64,000 bases of DNA from Rhodobacteraceae bacterium CCMM004 (GCA_004005435.1 RZWH01000002.1:806001-870000); one strand, 5' to 3'; shown: positions 7,876 to 16,235, counted from the stretch's first letter. The notes: a model not told the origin generated them from the letters alone. Numbers and translations are program-made.

Positions 7876-8319
7876 TCAGCGGTCGGGGCGAAAGACGCAG
7901 CAGCCGGTCTGGCCGGTCGCCAGCGTCGTGTCGGACAGCCCCCGGGTGATCTCCACGGAAAACGGCGCATGGTCGAAGAAGTGCCCGTCGCTGCAGTCGG
8001 GATTGGCGCGGGCGGTGATCTCGCCCGCCACCCCGCTATCGGTGGTGAACGCCGTGACGGCCAGCCCGCCCCTCTGGAACGCCTCCGCGCGCACGCCCTC
8101 GCGCCGCTCTTCCAGGGTGTCGTAGGCGGGACCGGCCTTCCACGCCAGCACCACGCCCACGCGGTCGAAGGTCAGCGCCCAGTCCGGCGCGTGGCTGGGG
8201 CATTCCACGACCCAGCCGATGCACTGCGGGATGTCGAGGACGGAGCAGGCGCCGTCGGGCGCCGCGGCGGCGGGGACGGCAGCGGCGGCGGCCAGGGCGA
8301 CGAGGGACGCGCGAAGCAT
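7876..8319 (-). CDS. Secreted COG3650-like protein, copy 2
   Basis: This is a 147-residue secreted paralogue of the next gene. The start at 8319 is chosen over an in-frame ATG at 8364 because a strong AAGGAG lies 9 nt upstream and the sequence from 8319 is a standard signal peptide ending AAA. The mature part keeps VLDIPQCIGW, VTAFTTDSGVAGE, NPDCSDGHFF and the double cysteine TGCCVF, but it lacks the EPFWSL motif (it has APDWALTF instead). Divergence suggests an old duplication with altered specificity. Confidence 0.68.
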   Translation of the reverse strand: MLRASLVALAAAAAVPAAAAPDGACSVLDIPQCIGWVVECPSHAPDWALTFDRVGVVLAWKAGPAYDTLEERREGVRAEAFQRGGLAVTAFTTDSGVAGEITARANPDCSDGHFFDHAPFSVEITRGLSDTTLATGQTGCCVFRPDR

Positions 8320-8458
8320 GGGCGGCTCTCCTTTTCTCAAACTGTGCCACGGGAGGGCCCGCACCGCACGCCGCGGCGCGGAACCGGTTGCGGCAGCGCG
8401 GCATTTCGTCTGGGTCCGGCACAGCGCCGGTCAGGTTCACAGTGATCAGGAGCCCCCG

Positions 8459-8734
8459 ATGTATCCCCAGATGTTCCACAGCGCGACCCGCACCGCCGTC
8501 GCCTTGGCCTTCCTTCCGATGATGGTTGCGGGCCAGTGGCTCGGCGCCGCCTCCCGCGCCATGGCCGCCGCGCCGCGCGACGCCGATCCAGTGCCCGCCG
8601 ACACCGACCGCGACGGCGCCGTCGCGCTGTTGGACACGCAGAAGGATGCGGTCGACGCCGCCCTGACGGCCCAGCGCGACGCCGCCCATGAGGCCGTCAC
8701 CGCCGCCGCCCGCGGGCTGCGCGCCGGGGACTGA
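8459..8734 (+). CDS. Small hypothetical exported or membrane-anchored protein
   Basis: This is a 91-residue frame with a Shine-Dalgarno (CAGGAG, 8447-8452) 6 nt before the ATG. The N terminus holds a moderately hydrophobic segment (TAVALAFLPMMVAGQWLGA) followed by an AMAAAP cleavage-like site; the rest is a polar, Ala/Asp-rich helix. No family is recognised. The start region and codon use are coding-like, but the case rests on the ribosome binding site and the signal-like opening. It may be a lineage-specific small secreted protein. Confidence 0.5.
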   Translation: MYPQMFHSATRTAVALAFLPMMVAGQWLGAASRAMAAAPRDADPVPADTDRDGAVALLDTQKDAVDAALTAQRDAAHEAVTAAARGLRAGD

Positions 8735-8749
8735 CCCGCCGCCGTCCGC

Positions 8750-8776
8750 TTGACCTCCGACCGAATTGCCGATAAC
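8750..8776 (+). promoter_or_regulatory. Possible ffh promoter
   Basis: TTGACC (8750-8755) and GATAAC (8771-8776) are spaced by 15 nt, about 160 nt before the ffh ATG. The -35 is good; the -10 and the spacing are only fair. It is the best promoter-like sequence in the 200-nt gap before ffh. Confidence 0.3.
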
Positions 8777-8933
8777 CGCCCGTTCATCCGGAGGACCGAC
8801 AGGCTTCCGGTCCCGGCCCAGCGCCGGGATCGCCCCCCACCAGCGCGTTGCGCCCGTGGGGGCATTTGGCATTTGGCCGGTCGCCGCTTAGGTGGGGATC
8901 AGAACCGCAACGGCAGAGCGAGGAGCGCCGACG

Positions 8934-10445
8934 ATGTTCGAAAATCTCTCCGAACGCCTCTCCGGCGTCTTCGACCGGCTGACCAAGCAGGGCGCGCTGA
9001 GCGAGGACGACGTCAAGACCGCCCTGCGCGAGGTGCGCGTCGCCCTGCTGGAGGCCGACGTGTCGCTGCCGGTGGCCCGCGATTTCGTCAAGGCGGTGCA
9101 GGACAAGGCCACCGGGCAGGCCGTCACCAAGTCCGTGACCCCCGGCCAGCAGGTCATCAAGATCGTCCATGACGAACTGATCCACGTGCTGCGCGGCGAG
9201 GGCGATCCCGGCGCGCTCAAGATCGACAACGCCCCGGCGCCGATCCTGATGGTGGGCCTGCAGGGCTCGGGCAAGACCACGACCACCGCCAAGCTGGCCA
9301 AGCGCCTGACCGACCGCGAGGGCAAGCGGGTGCTGATGGCCTCGCTCGACACCAACCGCCCCGCGGCGATGGAGCAACTGGCCATCCTCGGCCGCCAGAT
9401 CGGGGTCGACACCCTGCCCATCGTCAAGGGCGAGAGCCCGGTGCAGATCGCCAAGCGCGCCAAGCAGCAGGCGACGCTGGGCGGCTACGACGTCTACATG
9501 CTCGACACCGCGGGCCGCCTGCACATCGACCAGGACCTGATCGCCCAGGCGGCCGAAGTGCGCGACGTGGCCAACCCGCGCGAGACGCTGCTCGTCGTGG
9601 ACGGCCTGACCGGCCAGGACGCGGTCAACGTCGCGACCGAGTTCGACGACAAGATCGGCGTCACCGGCGTCGTGCTGACCCGGATGGACGGCGACGGCCG
9701 CGGCGGCGCCGCCCTGTCGATGCGGGCGGTGACGGGCAAGCCCATCCGCTTCGTCGGCCTGGGCGAGAAGATGGACGCCATCGAGACCTTCGAGCCCGAG
9801 CGCATCGCGGGCCGCATCCTCGGCATGGGCGACATCGTCGCGCTGGTGGAAAAGGCGCAGGCGACCATCGAGGCCGAGCAGGCCGAGCGGATGATGCGCC
9901 GCTTCCAGAAGGGTCAGTTCAACATGAACGACCTGCGCAGCCAGCTTGAGCAGATGATCAAGATGGGCGGCATGGAAGGCATGATGGGGATGCTGCCGGG
10001 CCAGATGGGCAAGATGGCCAAGCAGGTGCAGGAGGCGGGTCTGGACGACACCGTGCTCAAGCGCCAGATCGCCCTGATCCAGTCGATGACCAAGACGGAG
10101 CGCGCCAATCCTGGCCTCCTCCAGGCCAGCCGCAAAAAGCGGATCGCGGCGGGGGCGGGCATGGAGGTCAGCGAACTGAACAAGCTGATCAAGATGCACC
10201 GCCAGATGGCCGACATGATGAAGAAGATGGGCAAGGGCGGGATGCTCAAGAAGGCGATGGCGGGCATGTTCGGCAAGGGCGGCCCGACCGAAGCAGACAT
10301 CGCCGCGGCCCAGGCGCAGATGGGCGCGGGCAAGATCCCCGGCGGCCTGGGCGGTCTCGGCGGTGGGATGCCCGGCGGGTTCCCCGGCATGGCCGCGCCC
10401 AAGGGCCTCCCCCCCGGCCTGAGCGGGTTCGGCAAGAAGAAATGA
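8934..10445 (+). CDS. ffh: Signal recognition particle protein Ffh
   Basis: This 503-residue GTPase binds signal peptides of nascent membrane proteins and, with SRP RNA, delivers ribosomes to FtsY. The N domain covers about residues 1-88, the G domain contains GLQGSGKTTT (108-117), DTAGR and TRMDGDGRGG, and the methionine-rich M domain covers about 295-440 (GMEGMMGMLPGQMGKMAKQ). The C-terminal 60 residues are a glycine/methionine-rich tail longer than in E. coli, common in this group. The ATG at 8934 has GAGGAG upstream and starts exactly at the N domain, so an in-frame ATG at 8892 is rejected. No SRP RNA gene was seen nearby. Confidence 0.97.
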   Translation: MFENLSERLSGVFDRLTKQGALSEDDVKTALREVRVALLEADVSLPVARDFVKAVQDKATGQAVTKSVTPGQQVIKIVHDELIHVLRGEGDPGALKIDNAPAPILMVGLQGSGKTTTTAKLAKRLTDREGKRVLMASLDTNRPAAMEQLAILGRQIGVDTLPIVKGESPVQIAKRAKQQATLGGYDVYMLDTAGRLHIDQDLIAQAAEVRDVANPRETLLVVDGLTGQDAVNVATEFDDKIGVTGVVLTRMDGDGRGGAALSMRAVTGKPIRFVGLGEKMDAIETFEPERIAGRILGMGDIVALVEKAQATIEAEQAERMMRRFQKGQFNMNDLRSQLEQMIKMGGMEGMMGMLPGQMGKMAKQVQEAGLDDTVLKRQIALIQSMTKTERANPGLLQASRKKRIAAGAGMEVSELNKLIKMHRQMADMMKKMGKGGMLKKAMAGMFGKGGPTEADIAAAQAQMGAGKIPGGLGGLGGGMPGGFPGMAAPKGLPPGLSGFGKKK

Positions 10446-10486
10446 TGCGCCCGGGCGGTCCCCTCCCCCGCGGGCCCCAGGGGCCG

Positions 10487-10533
10487 GCCGAAAATCGCAC
10501 GATTTTCGGCAGCGGATTTCTGGTGAAATCCGC
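10487..10533. repeat. Twin palindrome 1, downstream of ffh
   Basis: Two perfect inverted repeats lie side by side, 41 nt after the ffh stop. The first has 11-nt arms (GCCGAAAATCG, 10487-10497 and 10500-10510, loop of 2). The second has 9-nt arms (GCGGATTTC, 10512-10520 and 10525-10533, loop TGGT). This is one of four such pairs in the window. They could be transcription terminators, mRNA 3' stabilisers or a dispersed repeat family. The first GNAT of the next operon starts 24 nt further on. Confidence 0.75.
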
Positions 10534-10557
10534 GGCCCCCTGCGGGGGCCCGCGCCC

Positions 10558-11070
10558 ATGACCCCCACGCTGACCACCGAACGGCTGAGCCTCGGGCCCT
10601 GCGCCGAGGCCCATCTGGACGCCTTCACCGCCTTCGTCGCGACCGAGGCCAGCCGGTTCCTGGGCGGACCGAGCGAAGACCCCACGGACGCCTGGTGGTC
10701 CTGCGCCGCCCATGCGGGCCAGTGGACCTTGCGCGGCTACGGAACCTTCTGGCTGACCGACCGCGTCACCGGCGCCCCGGTGGGGCGGGTCGGCCCCTGG
10801 CATCCCGGCTGGGCGGCCGAGCCCGACATGTCCTGGGTCGTTTATCCCGCCTTCGAGGGGAGGGGCCTGGCCCACGAGGCGGCCCGCGCCGTGCTCGACT
10901 GGGCGGCGCGCGAGAGGGGGCTGACGGCGCTCGCCTCGTTCGTGAACCCCGACAACGCCCGCTCCCTCGCGCTCGCCCGCCGTCTGGGCGCGCGGGAAGA
11001 GCGGCGGAGCGTGTCGCGGGACGGCGAAACGGCCATCGTCTTTCGCCATGGAAGAGCGGAGGCCGCATGA
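10558..11070 (+). CDS. GNAT acetyltransferase, tandem copy 1
   Basis: This is a 170-residue RimJ/RimL-type GNAT enzyme, a family that transfers acetyl groups from acetyl-CoA to protein N termini or small molecules. It opens with the subfamily signature TLTTERLSLGP and carries the acetyl-CoA-binding turn FEGRGLAHEAARA and the late NPDNARSLALARRLGA. It is the first of five consecutive GNAT genes, each overlapping the next by 4 nt (ATGA), and shares GGP...QWTLRGYGTFWL with copies 3, 4 and 5. The target is unknown. Confidence 0.85.
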   Translation: MTPTLTTERLSLGPCAEAHLDAFTAFVATEASRFLGGPSEDPTDAWWSCAAHAGQWTLRGYGTFWLTDRVTGAPVGRVGPWHPGWAAEPDMSWVVYPAFEGRGLAHEAARAVLDWAARERGLTALASFVNPDNARSLALARRLGAREERRSVSRDGETAIVFRHGRAEAA

Positions 11071-11591
11071 CCGACCACCCCACCCTGACCACCGAACGCC
11101 TGACGCTCACGCCCCCGACCCCGGCGGACCTGCCTTGCTATGCCGCGTTCTATGAGGAGTCGGACGTGACGGTCGGCGGCTACCGCGGCGGGCGCAGCGA
11201 CGCCGAGGTCGCGGCGATCCACGCCCGCGACATGGCGCATTGGCGGGACCACGGGCACGGGATGTTCCTGATCCGCCTGCGCGAGGCCGACCGCTTCGTC
11301 GGCGGGGCGGGCATCATCTATCCCGAGGGGTGGTCCTGCCACGAGCTGACCTGGTTCCTGCGGCCCGACGCCCGCGGCGCGGGCGTCGCCACCGAAGCGA
11401 GCCTCGCCGTCATCGCCTGGGCCTGCCGCGACCTGGGCTGGGCGGCGGTCGAGACCCTGATGCGGGACGAGAACGTCGCCGCCCACCGGCTGGCCCAGCG
11501 CCTGGGCGGCCGCGTCGACCGGCGCGAGACCTTTCCCGACGGCGTCGCGCGCGACGTCTATGTCCTGCCCTGCCCGGAGGCTGCCGCATGA
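11067..11591 (+). CDS. GNAT acetyltransferase, tandem copy 2 (divergent)
   Basis: This 174-residue GNAT enzyme starts at the ATGA overlap with copy 1. It keeps the opening TLTTERLTLTPP, the acetyl-CoA loop ARGAGVATEASLAV and the DENVAAHRLAQRLGG end. It lacks the GHW-LRGYG stretch common to copies 1, 3, 4 and 5 and has its own insertion (SDVTVGGYRGGRSD), so it is the most divergent of the array. Its position inside a coupled operon implies co-expression with the others. Confidence 0.84.
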   Translation: MTDHPTLTTERLTLTPPTPADLPCYAAFYEESDVTVGGYRGGRSDAEVAAIHARDMAHWRDHGHGMFLIRLREADRFVGGAGIIYPEGWSCHELTWFLRPDARGAGVATEASLAVIAWACRDLGWAAVETLMRDENVAAHRLAQRLGGRVDRRETFPDGVARDVYVLPCPEAAA

Positions 11592-12130
11592 CCCCGCACC
11601 TCGCCGACACCCCTGTCCTGACGACCGAGCGCCTGACGCTGCGCGCCCCCGCCCCGCGGGACGCCGACGCCTTCATCAGGTTCTTCACCTCCGAACGGTC
11701 GCGATTCGTCGGCGGCCCCAAAACGCCGCGCGAGGCGTGGAACTTCTTCGGCACCGAGATCGGGCATTGGGCGCTGCGCGGCTATGGCCTCTTTACCGTG
11801 ACGCGGACGGGCGAGGACCGGGCGCTGGGCATGGTCGGGCACTGGTTCCCCCTGGGCTGGGCCGAGACCGAGATCGGCTGGCTGATCTTCGACGCCGCCG
11901 ACGAGGGGACGGGGATCGCGCGCGAGGCCGCCGCGGCCTGTGTCGCGCACGCCTGGGGGCCCTTGGGCTGGACCTCGGTGGTCAGCTACATCGACCACGG
12001 CAACGACCGCTCTGTCGCGCTGGCCGAGAAGCTGGGCGCGCGGCTCGACCCCGACGCCCCGCAGCCCGCCACGTCCAAGGGCGAGACCGTGCTGGTCTAC
12101 CGCCACCCGCGTCCGGAGAGCGTGGCATGA
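11588..12130 (+). CDS. GNAT acetyltransferase, tandem copy 3
   Basis: This 180-residue GNAT enzyme is coupled by a 4-nt overlap to copy 2. It contains VLTTERLTLRAP, IGHWALRGYGLFTV, a VGHWFPLGWAETEIGW strand and the acetyl-CoA loop DEGTGIAREAA, followed by YIDHGNDRSVALAEKLGA. It is close in design to copies 4 and 5, as expected for tandem duplication. No substrate can be predicted from sequence alone. Confidence 0.85.
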   Translation: MTPHLADTPVLTTERLTLRAPAPRDADAFIRFFTSERSRFVGGPKTPREAWNFFGTEIGHWALRGYGLFTVTRTGEDRALGMVGHWFPLGWAETEIGWLIFDAADEGTGIAREAAAACVAHAWGPLGWTSVVSYIDHGNDRSVALAEKLGARLDPDAPQPATSKGETVLVYRHPRPESVA

Positions 12131-12681
12131 GCGTTCAGCCCACCGGCGGCACCGTCGTCGAGATCCCGACGTTCGAGACCGCGCGCCTGCGCCTGCGCGC
12201 GCCGCGGTGGGACGACTTCGACACCTACGTGGCCTTTCTGGCGTCGCCGCGGTCGGAGGGCGTCGGCGGCCCCTACACCCGCGACGAGGCGTTCCCCCGC
12301 TTCTGCACCCTGATCGGGCATTGGCACATGCGCGGCTACGGCCGCTGGCTGGTGGCCGACCGGGAGACCGACGCGCCCCTTGGCATCGTCGGCCCGATGT
12401 TCCCAGAGGGCTGGCCCGAGCCCGAAATCGCGTGGTCCGTCTTCGACGGCGCCGAGGGGCGGGGCATCGCCCACGAGGCCGCCCTCTTCGCCCGCGCCTA
12501 TGCCTACGACGTGTTGGGCTGGGCGACCGTCATCAGCTGCACCGCCCCCGGCAACACCCGGTCCGAGGCGCTGGCCCGCCGCATGGGCGCGGTGCACGAC
12601 GGGGTGTGCCAGCATCCCCACGGCCCGCTCACGGTCTGGCGCCACCCCGCGCCCGCGGCGGTGCGGGAGGGGGCGGCATGA
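12127..12681 (+). CDS. GNAT acetyltransferase, tandem copy 4
   Basis: This 184-residue GNAT enzyme has an N-terminal extension of about 10 residues before FETARLRLRAP. It shares IGHWHMRGYGRWLV, GPMFPEGWPEPEIAW and AEGRGIAHEAALF with its neighbours; the C-terminal APGNTRSEALARRMGA is the usual substrate-side helix. It is linked by ATGA overlaps on both sides. The WPEPE motif links it most closely with copy 5. Confidence 0.85.
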   Translation: MSVQPTGGTVVEIPTFETARLRLRAPRWDDFDTYVAFLASPRSEGVGGPYTRDEAFPRFCTLIGHWHMRGYGRWLVADRETDAPLGIVGPMFPEGWPEPEIAWSVFDGAEGRGIAHEAALFARAYAYDVLGWATVISCTAPGNTRSEALARRMGAVHDGVCQHPHGPLTVWRHPAPAAVREGAA

Positions 12682-13202
12682 CCGACGCGATCGTCACCGA
12701 CCGGCTGATCCTGCGGCGGCCCGAAGCGCGCGACCTCGACGCCTGGACCGCGTTCTTCATGTCGCCGCGCGCCCGGTTCGTCGGCGGCGGCGCGACCACC
12801 GGGCCGGGGCGGGCCTGGCGCGCCTTTGCCTCGATCATCGGCCACTGGGACCTGCGTGGCTGGGGCATTCGGGTGATCGAGGACCGCGCGCGCGGCACGC
12901 CTCTGGGCGGCGTCGGCCCCTTCTATCCCGCCGACTGGCCCGAGCCCGAGATGTCCTGGACCCTGTGGTCGGCCGAGGCCGAGGGGCGCGGCGTCGCGCA
13001 GGAGGCCGCCGCCCGAATGCTGACACATGCCCGCGACGATCTCGGCTGGACCACCGCGGTCAGCTACATCGACCCCGAGAACGGCCGCTCGGCCGCTCTG
13101 GCCCGCCGCCTCGGCGCGCGGATCGACCACGACGCCCTGGGCCCCGACGGCGACCCCGTCGAGGTCTGGCGCCACCCTCTGACGCGAAAGGCCACGGCAT
13201 GA
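12678..13202 (+). CDS. GNAT acetyltransferase, tandem copy 5
   Basis: This 174-residue GNAT enzyme ends the array. It shows VTDRLILRRPEARD, IGHWDLRGWGIRVI, GPFYPADWPEPEMSW, AEGRGVAQEAA and DPENGRSAALARRLGA. Its stop overlaps the chorismate mutase start by 4 nt, so the acetyltransferase array, chorismate mutase and the rpsP group can be read from one transcript. Nothing indicates pseudogenisation of any of the five copies. Confidence 0.85.
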   Translation: MTDAIVTDRLILRRPEARDLDAWTAFFMSPRARFVGGGATTGPGRAWRAFASIIGHWDLRGWGIRVIEDRARGTPLGGVGPFYPADWPEPEMSWTLWSAEAEGRGVAQEAAARMLTHARDDLGWTTAVSYIDPENGRSAALARRLGARIDHDALGPDGDPVEVWRHPLTRKATA

Positions 13203-13510
13203 CGACCGACACCGATGCCACGGCCCGCGCCGCCGAACTGCTCAAGGCGCACCGCGCCTCCATCGACCGGCTGGACGCGATCCTCGTCTACACCTTGGGC
13301 GAGCGGTTCAAGCACACCCAGGACGTGGGCCGGCTCAAGGCCCTGCACGACCTTCCTCCGAGCGACCCGGCGCGCGAAGCGCAGCAGATCGCCCGGCTCG
13401 AAGCATTGGCGCGCGAGGCCGATCTCGACCCCGCCTTCGCCAAGAAGTTCCTGGCCTTCGTCATCGCGGAGGTCATCCAACACCACAAGCAAATCTCAGG
13501 AGAGACCTAA
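13199..13510 (+). CDS. Chorismate mutase (AroQ type)
   Basis: This is a 103-residue all-helical AroQ-type chorismate mutase, which converts chorismate to prephenate for phenylalanine and tyrosine synthesis. The fold signature is seen as HRASIDRLDAILVYTLGERFKHTQDVGRLKA, with catalytic-type Arg, Lys and a late HHKQIS end. The single-domain form without prephenate dehydratase is normal for this order, where it lies just upstream of rpsP. It overlaps the last GNAT by 4 nt and lies 3 nt before rpsP. Confidence 0.9.
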   Translation: MTTDTDATARAAELLKAHRASIDRLDAILVYTLGERFKHTQDVGRLKALHDLPPSDPAREAQQIARLEALAREADLDPAFAKKFLAFVIAEVIQHHKQISGET

Positions 13511-13513
13511 CCC

Positions 13514-13870
13514 ATGGCCATGAAAATTCGCCTCGCCCGCGGCGGCTCGAAAAAGCGTCCGCATTATTCCATCGTCGCCGCCGACAGCCGGATGCCCCGC
13601 GACGGCCGCTTCATCGAAAAGCTCGGCACCTACAATCCGCTCCTGCCCAAGGACAGCGAAGACCGCGTCCGCATGAACATGGAGCGGGTGGAATACTGGC
13701 TGAGCCAGGGCGCCCAGCCGACCGACCGCATCCAGCGCTTCCTCGAAGCCGCGGGCCACAGCCCGAAGACCGAGCGCAACAACCCGCAGAAGGCCGAGCC
13801 GGGCAAGAAGGCCAAGGAGCGGGCGCAAGAGCGCGCAGACAAGGCCGCGGCGGCGGCCGACGCCGACTGA
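13514..13870 (+). CDS. rpsP: 30S ribosomal protein S16
   Basis: This is a 118-residue bS16 protein, beginning [26 protein letters not shown], the invariant family opening, followed by [12 protein letters not shown]. The C-terminal 40 residues are a basic, Lys/Ala-rich tail. bS16 binds 16S rRNA early in 30S assembly. A GGAGAG Shine-Dalgarno overlaps the end of the chorismate mutase gene. It heads the conserved rpsP-rimM-trmD-rplS order. Confidence 0.97.
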   Translation: MAMKIRLARGGSKKRPHYSIVAADSRMPRDGRFIEKLGTYNPLLPKDSEDRVRMNMERVEYWLSQGAQPTDRIQRFLEAAGHSPKTERNNPQKAEPGKKAKERAQERADKAAAAADAD

Positions 13871-14028
13871 TGCGCCGTCGGGGGCTGGTGGCCCTGACCC
13901 TGGGCGCCTTGGGCCTGGGGATGGGCCTGGGCATGGCCGCCGACCGCTGGCTCCATGCCGACCGCTGCCTGGACGCGGGCGGCCGCATCGACGACCGCGG
14001 CCTCTGCGACCGGAGGGCCGAAGGATGA
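13870..14028 (+). CDS. 52-residue membrane-anchored hypothetical protein
   Basis: This small frame starts at an ATG that shares its A with the rpsP stop (TGATG). It encodes a basic start (MRRRG), one glycine/leucine-rich membrane helix ([18 protein letters not shown]), and a short periplasmic part with two cysteines in [22 protein letters not shown]-x-LC pattern recurs, from memory, in small alphaproteobacterial proteins. Tight coupling and a complete membrane-plus-motif design support a real gene. The function is unknown. A following 24-codon frame (14025-14099) bridges to rimM but has no recognisable content. Confidence 0.6.
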   Translation: MRRRGLVALTLGALGLGMGLGMAADRWLHADRCLDAGGRIDDRGLCDRRAEG

Positions 14029-14095
14029 CGGCCGGGCGGCGCGCATCGCCCGAGGCGGCGGCCCAGCCAGCCGCCGCCGCCCCCGGGCGCCGGAG

Positions 14096-14620
14096 ATGAG
14101 CGTCGCCGACAGCGTCTGCGTCGGCGCCGTGGCGGGCGCCTATGGCGTCCACGGCGATGTCCGGCTCAAGAGCTTCTGCGCCGAACCGTCGGACATCGCC
14201 TCCTACGGGCCGCTCACGTCCGAGGACGGGCGGCAGTTCGCGGTGACGCTGAGCGCCCCGATCAAGGGCGGCTACGCCGCGCGCCTGTCGGGAGTGGCGA
14301 ACCGCGAGGCGGCCGCGGCGCTGTCGGGGCTCCGCCTCTATGCGCCGCGCGACCGGCTGCCCAGCCTGCCGGACGACGAGTATTACCACGCCGACCTGAT
14401 CGGGCTGGAGGTGGTGGACACCGGCGGCACGCCGCTCGGCCGCATCCGCGCGGTCCTGAACAACGGCGCTGACGATCTGCTCGAAATCGAGGGGCCGGAC
14501 CTGCGCGAGACGGTGCTGTTGCCGTTCACCCGTGCGGCGGTGCCCACGGTGGACCTGGCCGCGGGACGGATCGTCGCCGATCCGCCGGAGGGGCTGTTTC
14601 CCGACGACGGCGCGGCATGA
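14096..14620 (+). CDS. rimM: 16S rRNA processing protein RimM
   Basis: This 174-residue protein binds ribosomal protein uS19 and helps 16S rRNA and 30S head maturation. The N-terminal RimM barrel starts [21 protein letters not shown], and the C-terminal PRC-barrel holds [23 protein letters not shown]. The start was set by homology because the GGAG directly abuts the ATG, an unusually short spacing; translation probably depends on coupling to the tiny upstream frame whose stop overlaps this ATG. Confidence 0.94.
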   Translation: MSVADSVCVGAVAGAYGVHGDVRLKSFCAEPSDIASYGPLTSEDGRQFAVTLSAPIKGGYAARLSGVANREAAAALSGLRLYAPRDRLPSLPDDEYYHADLIGLEVVDTGGTPLGRIRAVLNNGADDLLEIEGPDLRETVLLPFTRAAVPTVDLAAGRIVADPPEGLFPDDGAA

Positions 14621-15438
14621 CGCAGGCCGTGCGCATCTATGCGGGGGCCGGGCTGCTCTACATCGGCCCGGTCCTGGCCGGGATCGGGGGCGCGGACGCG
14701 GTCTGGATCTGGCCCTTCGCCGGGATTTTCACCGTCTGGATCCTCCTGGCGCGTCCCGCCTTCCGCCCCTCCCGGCGCAGCGGGACGGGCGATTGGGTGC
14801 GGCTGGCCCTCGCCGCGGGGGTGCAGTCGGTACTGGTGGCGCTGTGCCTGGGGGTCGGCTGGGCGCTGCACTGGGTCGGGCTGGCCCTGCCGGTGGAGCC
14901 GGGGTGGGCGCTGGTCGTGAGCGCGCTCGCCCTACCCTTTGCCAAGCCCGTGGACCCCCGCATGAACGCGGTGCTGGGTGAAGCGCTGAAGGCGGTGCAG
15001 GGCCAGGCGACCGCCCTCTCCGACCCCGACGCCGATGCGCTGGCCGAGACGCTGCGGAAAGGGCCCTACGACACGACGCCGGGGGATCTCGCGCGCATGG
15101 CCGACAGCCCGACGGTATGGGCCGAGTTGGCCGACAAGGCGGGGCAGGCCCCCGAGTGGCGGCGCACCCGCCTCCTCTGGCTCGGCCACGAGGCGACGGA
15201 GCGCGCCCCGCTCGACCCCGCCGCGGTCGCTCCTGTGCTGCTCGCTGGATTGAAGGACCCCGACCCCGGCATCGCCGAGGCGGCCGCCTGGACCTCCGTG
15301 GAGTGGGCCGAGGCCGAGCCGCGGTTCGCGCCGCACCGCCCGGCGGTGGCCCGGGCCGCCCAGGCGCGCCTGGCCGCCGGGGCCCGGGGCACGCTGCGCG
15401 ACGCGTTGAAGGCGGCCCGCGCCGCGGCGCGCGGATGA
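14617..15438 (+). CDS. Hypothetical membrane protein between rimM and trmD
   Basis: This 273-residue protein overlaps rimM and trmD by 4 nt on each side. About four membrane helices occupy residues 5-110 ([72 protein letters not shown]). The C-terminal 150 residues are soluble, Ala-rich and helical, with a HEAT-like look ([22 protein letters not shown]). No named family is recognised. Its fixed position inside the rRNA-maturation operon hints at a ribosome or membrane-related role, but that is inference only. Confidence 0.75.
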   Translation: MTQAVRIYAGAGLLYIGPVLAGIGGADAVWIWPFAGIFTVWILLARPAFRPSRRSGTGDWVRLALAAGVQSVLVALCLGVGWALHWVGLALPVEPGWALVVSALALPFAKPVDPRMNAVLGEALKAVQGQATALSDPDADALAETLRKGPYDTTPGDLARMADSPTVWAELADKAGQAPEWRRTRLLWLGHEATERAPLDPAAVAPVLLAGLKDPDPGIAEAAAWTSVEWAEAEPRFAPHRPAVARAAQARLAAGARGTLRDALKAARAAARG

Positions 15439-16235
15439 GCGAGACCCCGAGCAAGTCCCACGGCCGCCTGTCGCTCCGGCCCAGCGCACAGCCGCGCGAC
15501 CTGATGGCCGAGACCGCCCGCCCCGGCGCGTGGGAGGCGCGGGTCGTGACGCTGTTGCCCGACGCCTTTCCCGGGGTCCTCGGCCATTCGCTGACCGGGC
15601 GGGCGTTACAGGAGGGGCTCTGGCGGCTGGAGACGGTGGACCTGAGGCCCTTCGGGGTCGGCCGGCACCTGAACGTGGACGACACCCCGGCAGGGGGCGG
15701 CGCGGGCATGGTCCTCCGCGCCGACGTGGTGGACCGGGCGCTGCGCCAGGCGGCCCGCGGCGCACCCGAGGACCGCGGCCGCTGGCCCGTCGTCTATCTC
15801 TCCCCCCGCGGCCGCCCGTTCACCCAGGCCACGGCGCGGGCCTGGGCGGCGGCGGACGGCGTCACCCTGCTCTGCGGCCGGTTCGAGGGGGTAGACCAGC
15901 GCGTGCTCGACGCGCACGCGGTCGAGGAGGTGTCGCTGGGCGACTTCGTCCTGACCGGAGGCGAGATCGCGGCGCAGGCGATGCTGGACGCCTGCGTCCG
16001 CCTGTTGCCCGGGGTGCTGGGCAACGCCGCGAGCGTCGAGGACGAAAGCTTCTCAGCCCGGCTCCTGGAGCATCCGCACTACACCCGCCCCGCCGACTGG
16101 CAGGGCCGCGCGATCCCGCCGGTGCTGCTCTCGGGCAATCACGCCGCCATCGCCGCCTGGCGGCGGGAGGAGGCGCTGCGCCTGACCCGCGCGCGGCGGC
16201 CCGATCTGTTGCCGCCCGACGACGGCGACCCTTGA
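15435..16235 (+). CDS. trmD: tRNA (guanine37-N1)-methyltransferase TrmD
   Basis: This 266-residue SPOUT methyltransferase makes m1G37 in tRNA, preventing +1 frameshifting. The core starts [24 protein letters not shown]. The deep trefoil knot that binds S-adenosylmethionine shows [25 protein letters not shown] and [16 protein letters not shown]. About 34 extra residues precede the core; such extensions are usual for TrmD in this order, and the ATG overlaps the previous stop. The C-terminal domain ends [29 protein letters not shown] as expected. Confidence 0.96.
   Translation: MSETPSKSHGRLSLRPSAQPRDLMAETARPGAWEARVVTLLPDAFPGVLGHSLTGRALQEGLWRLETVDLRPFGVGRHLNVDDTPAGGGAGMVLRADVVDRALRQAARGAPEDRGRWPVVYLSPRGRPFTQATARAWAAADGVTLLCGRFEGVDQRVLDAHAVEEVSLGDFVLTGGEIAAQAMLDACVRLLPGVLGNAASVEDESFSARLLEHPHYTRPADWQGRAIPPVLLSGNHAAIAAWRREEALRLTRARRPDLLPPDDGDP

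Noticed and set aside
8884-8900. Short-repeat sequence before ffh (repeated GCATTTGG nearby at about 8871)
   Set aside because: Only two 8-nt copies with overlap; no wider pattern or known site.
8735-8933. SRP RNA gene next to ffh
   Set aside because: The conserved SRP RNA core (GGTCAGG...GGAAGGAAGCAGCC type) is not found here or elsewhere in the window.
8784-10685. 633-codon open frame opposite ffh
   Set aside because: It mirrors ffh codons and reads as His/Leu/Ala-rich nonsense.
14025-14099. 24-codon frame as an independent gene
   Set aside because: Ala/Pro/Arg-rich with no structure; kept only as a possible coupling frame for rimM.
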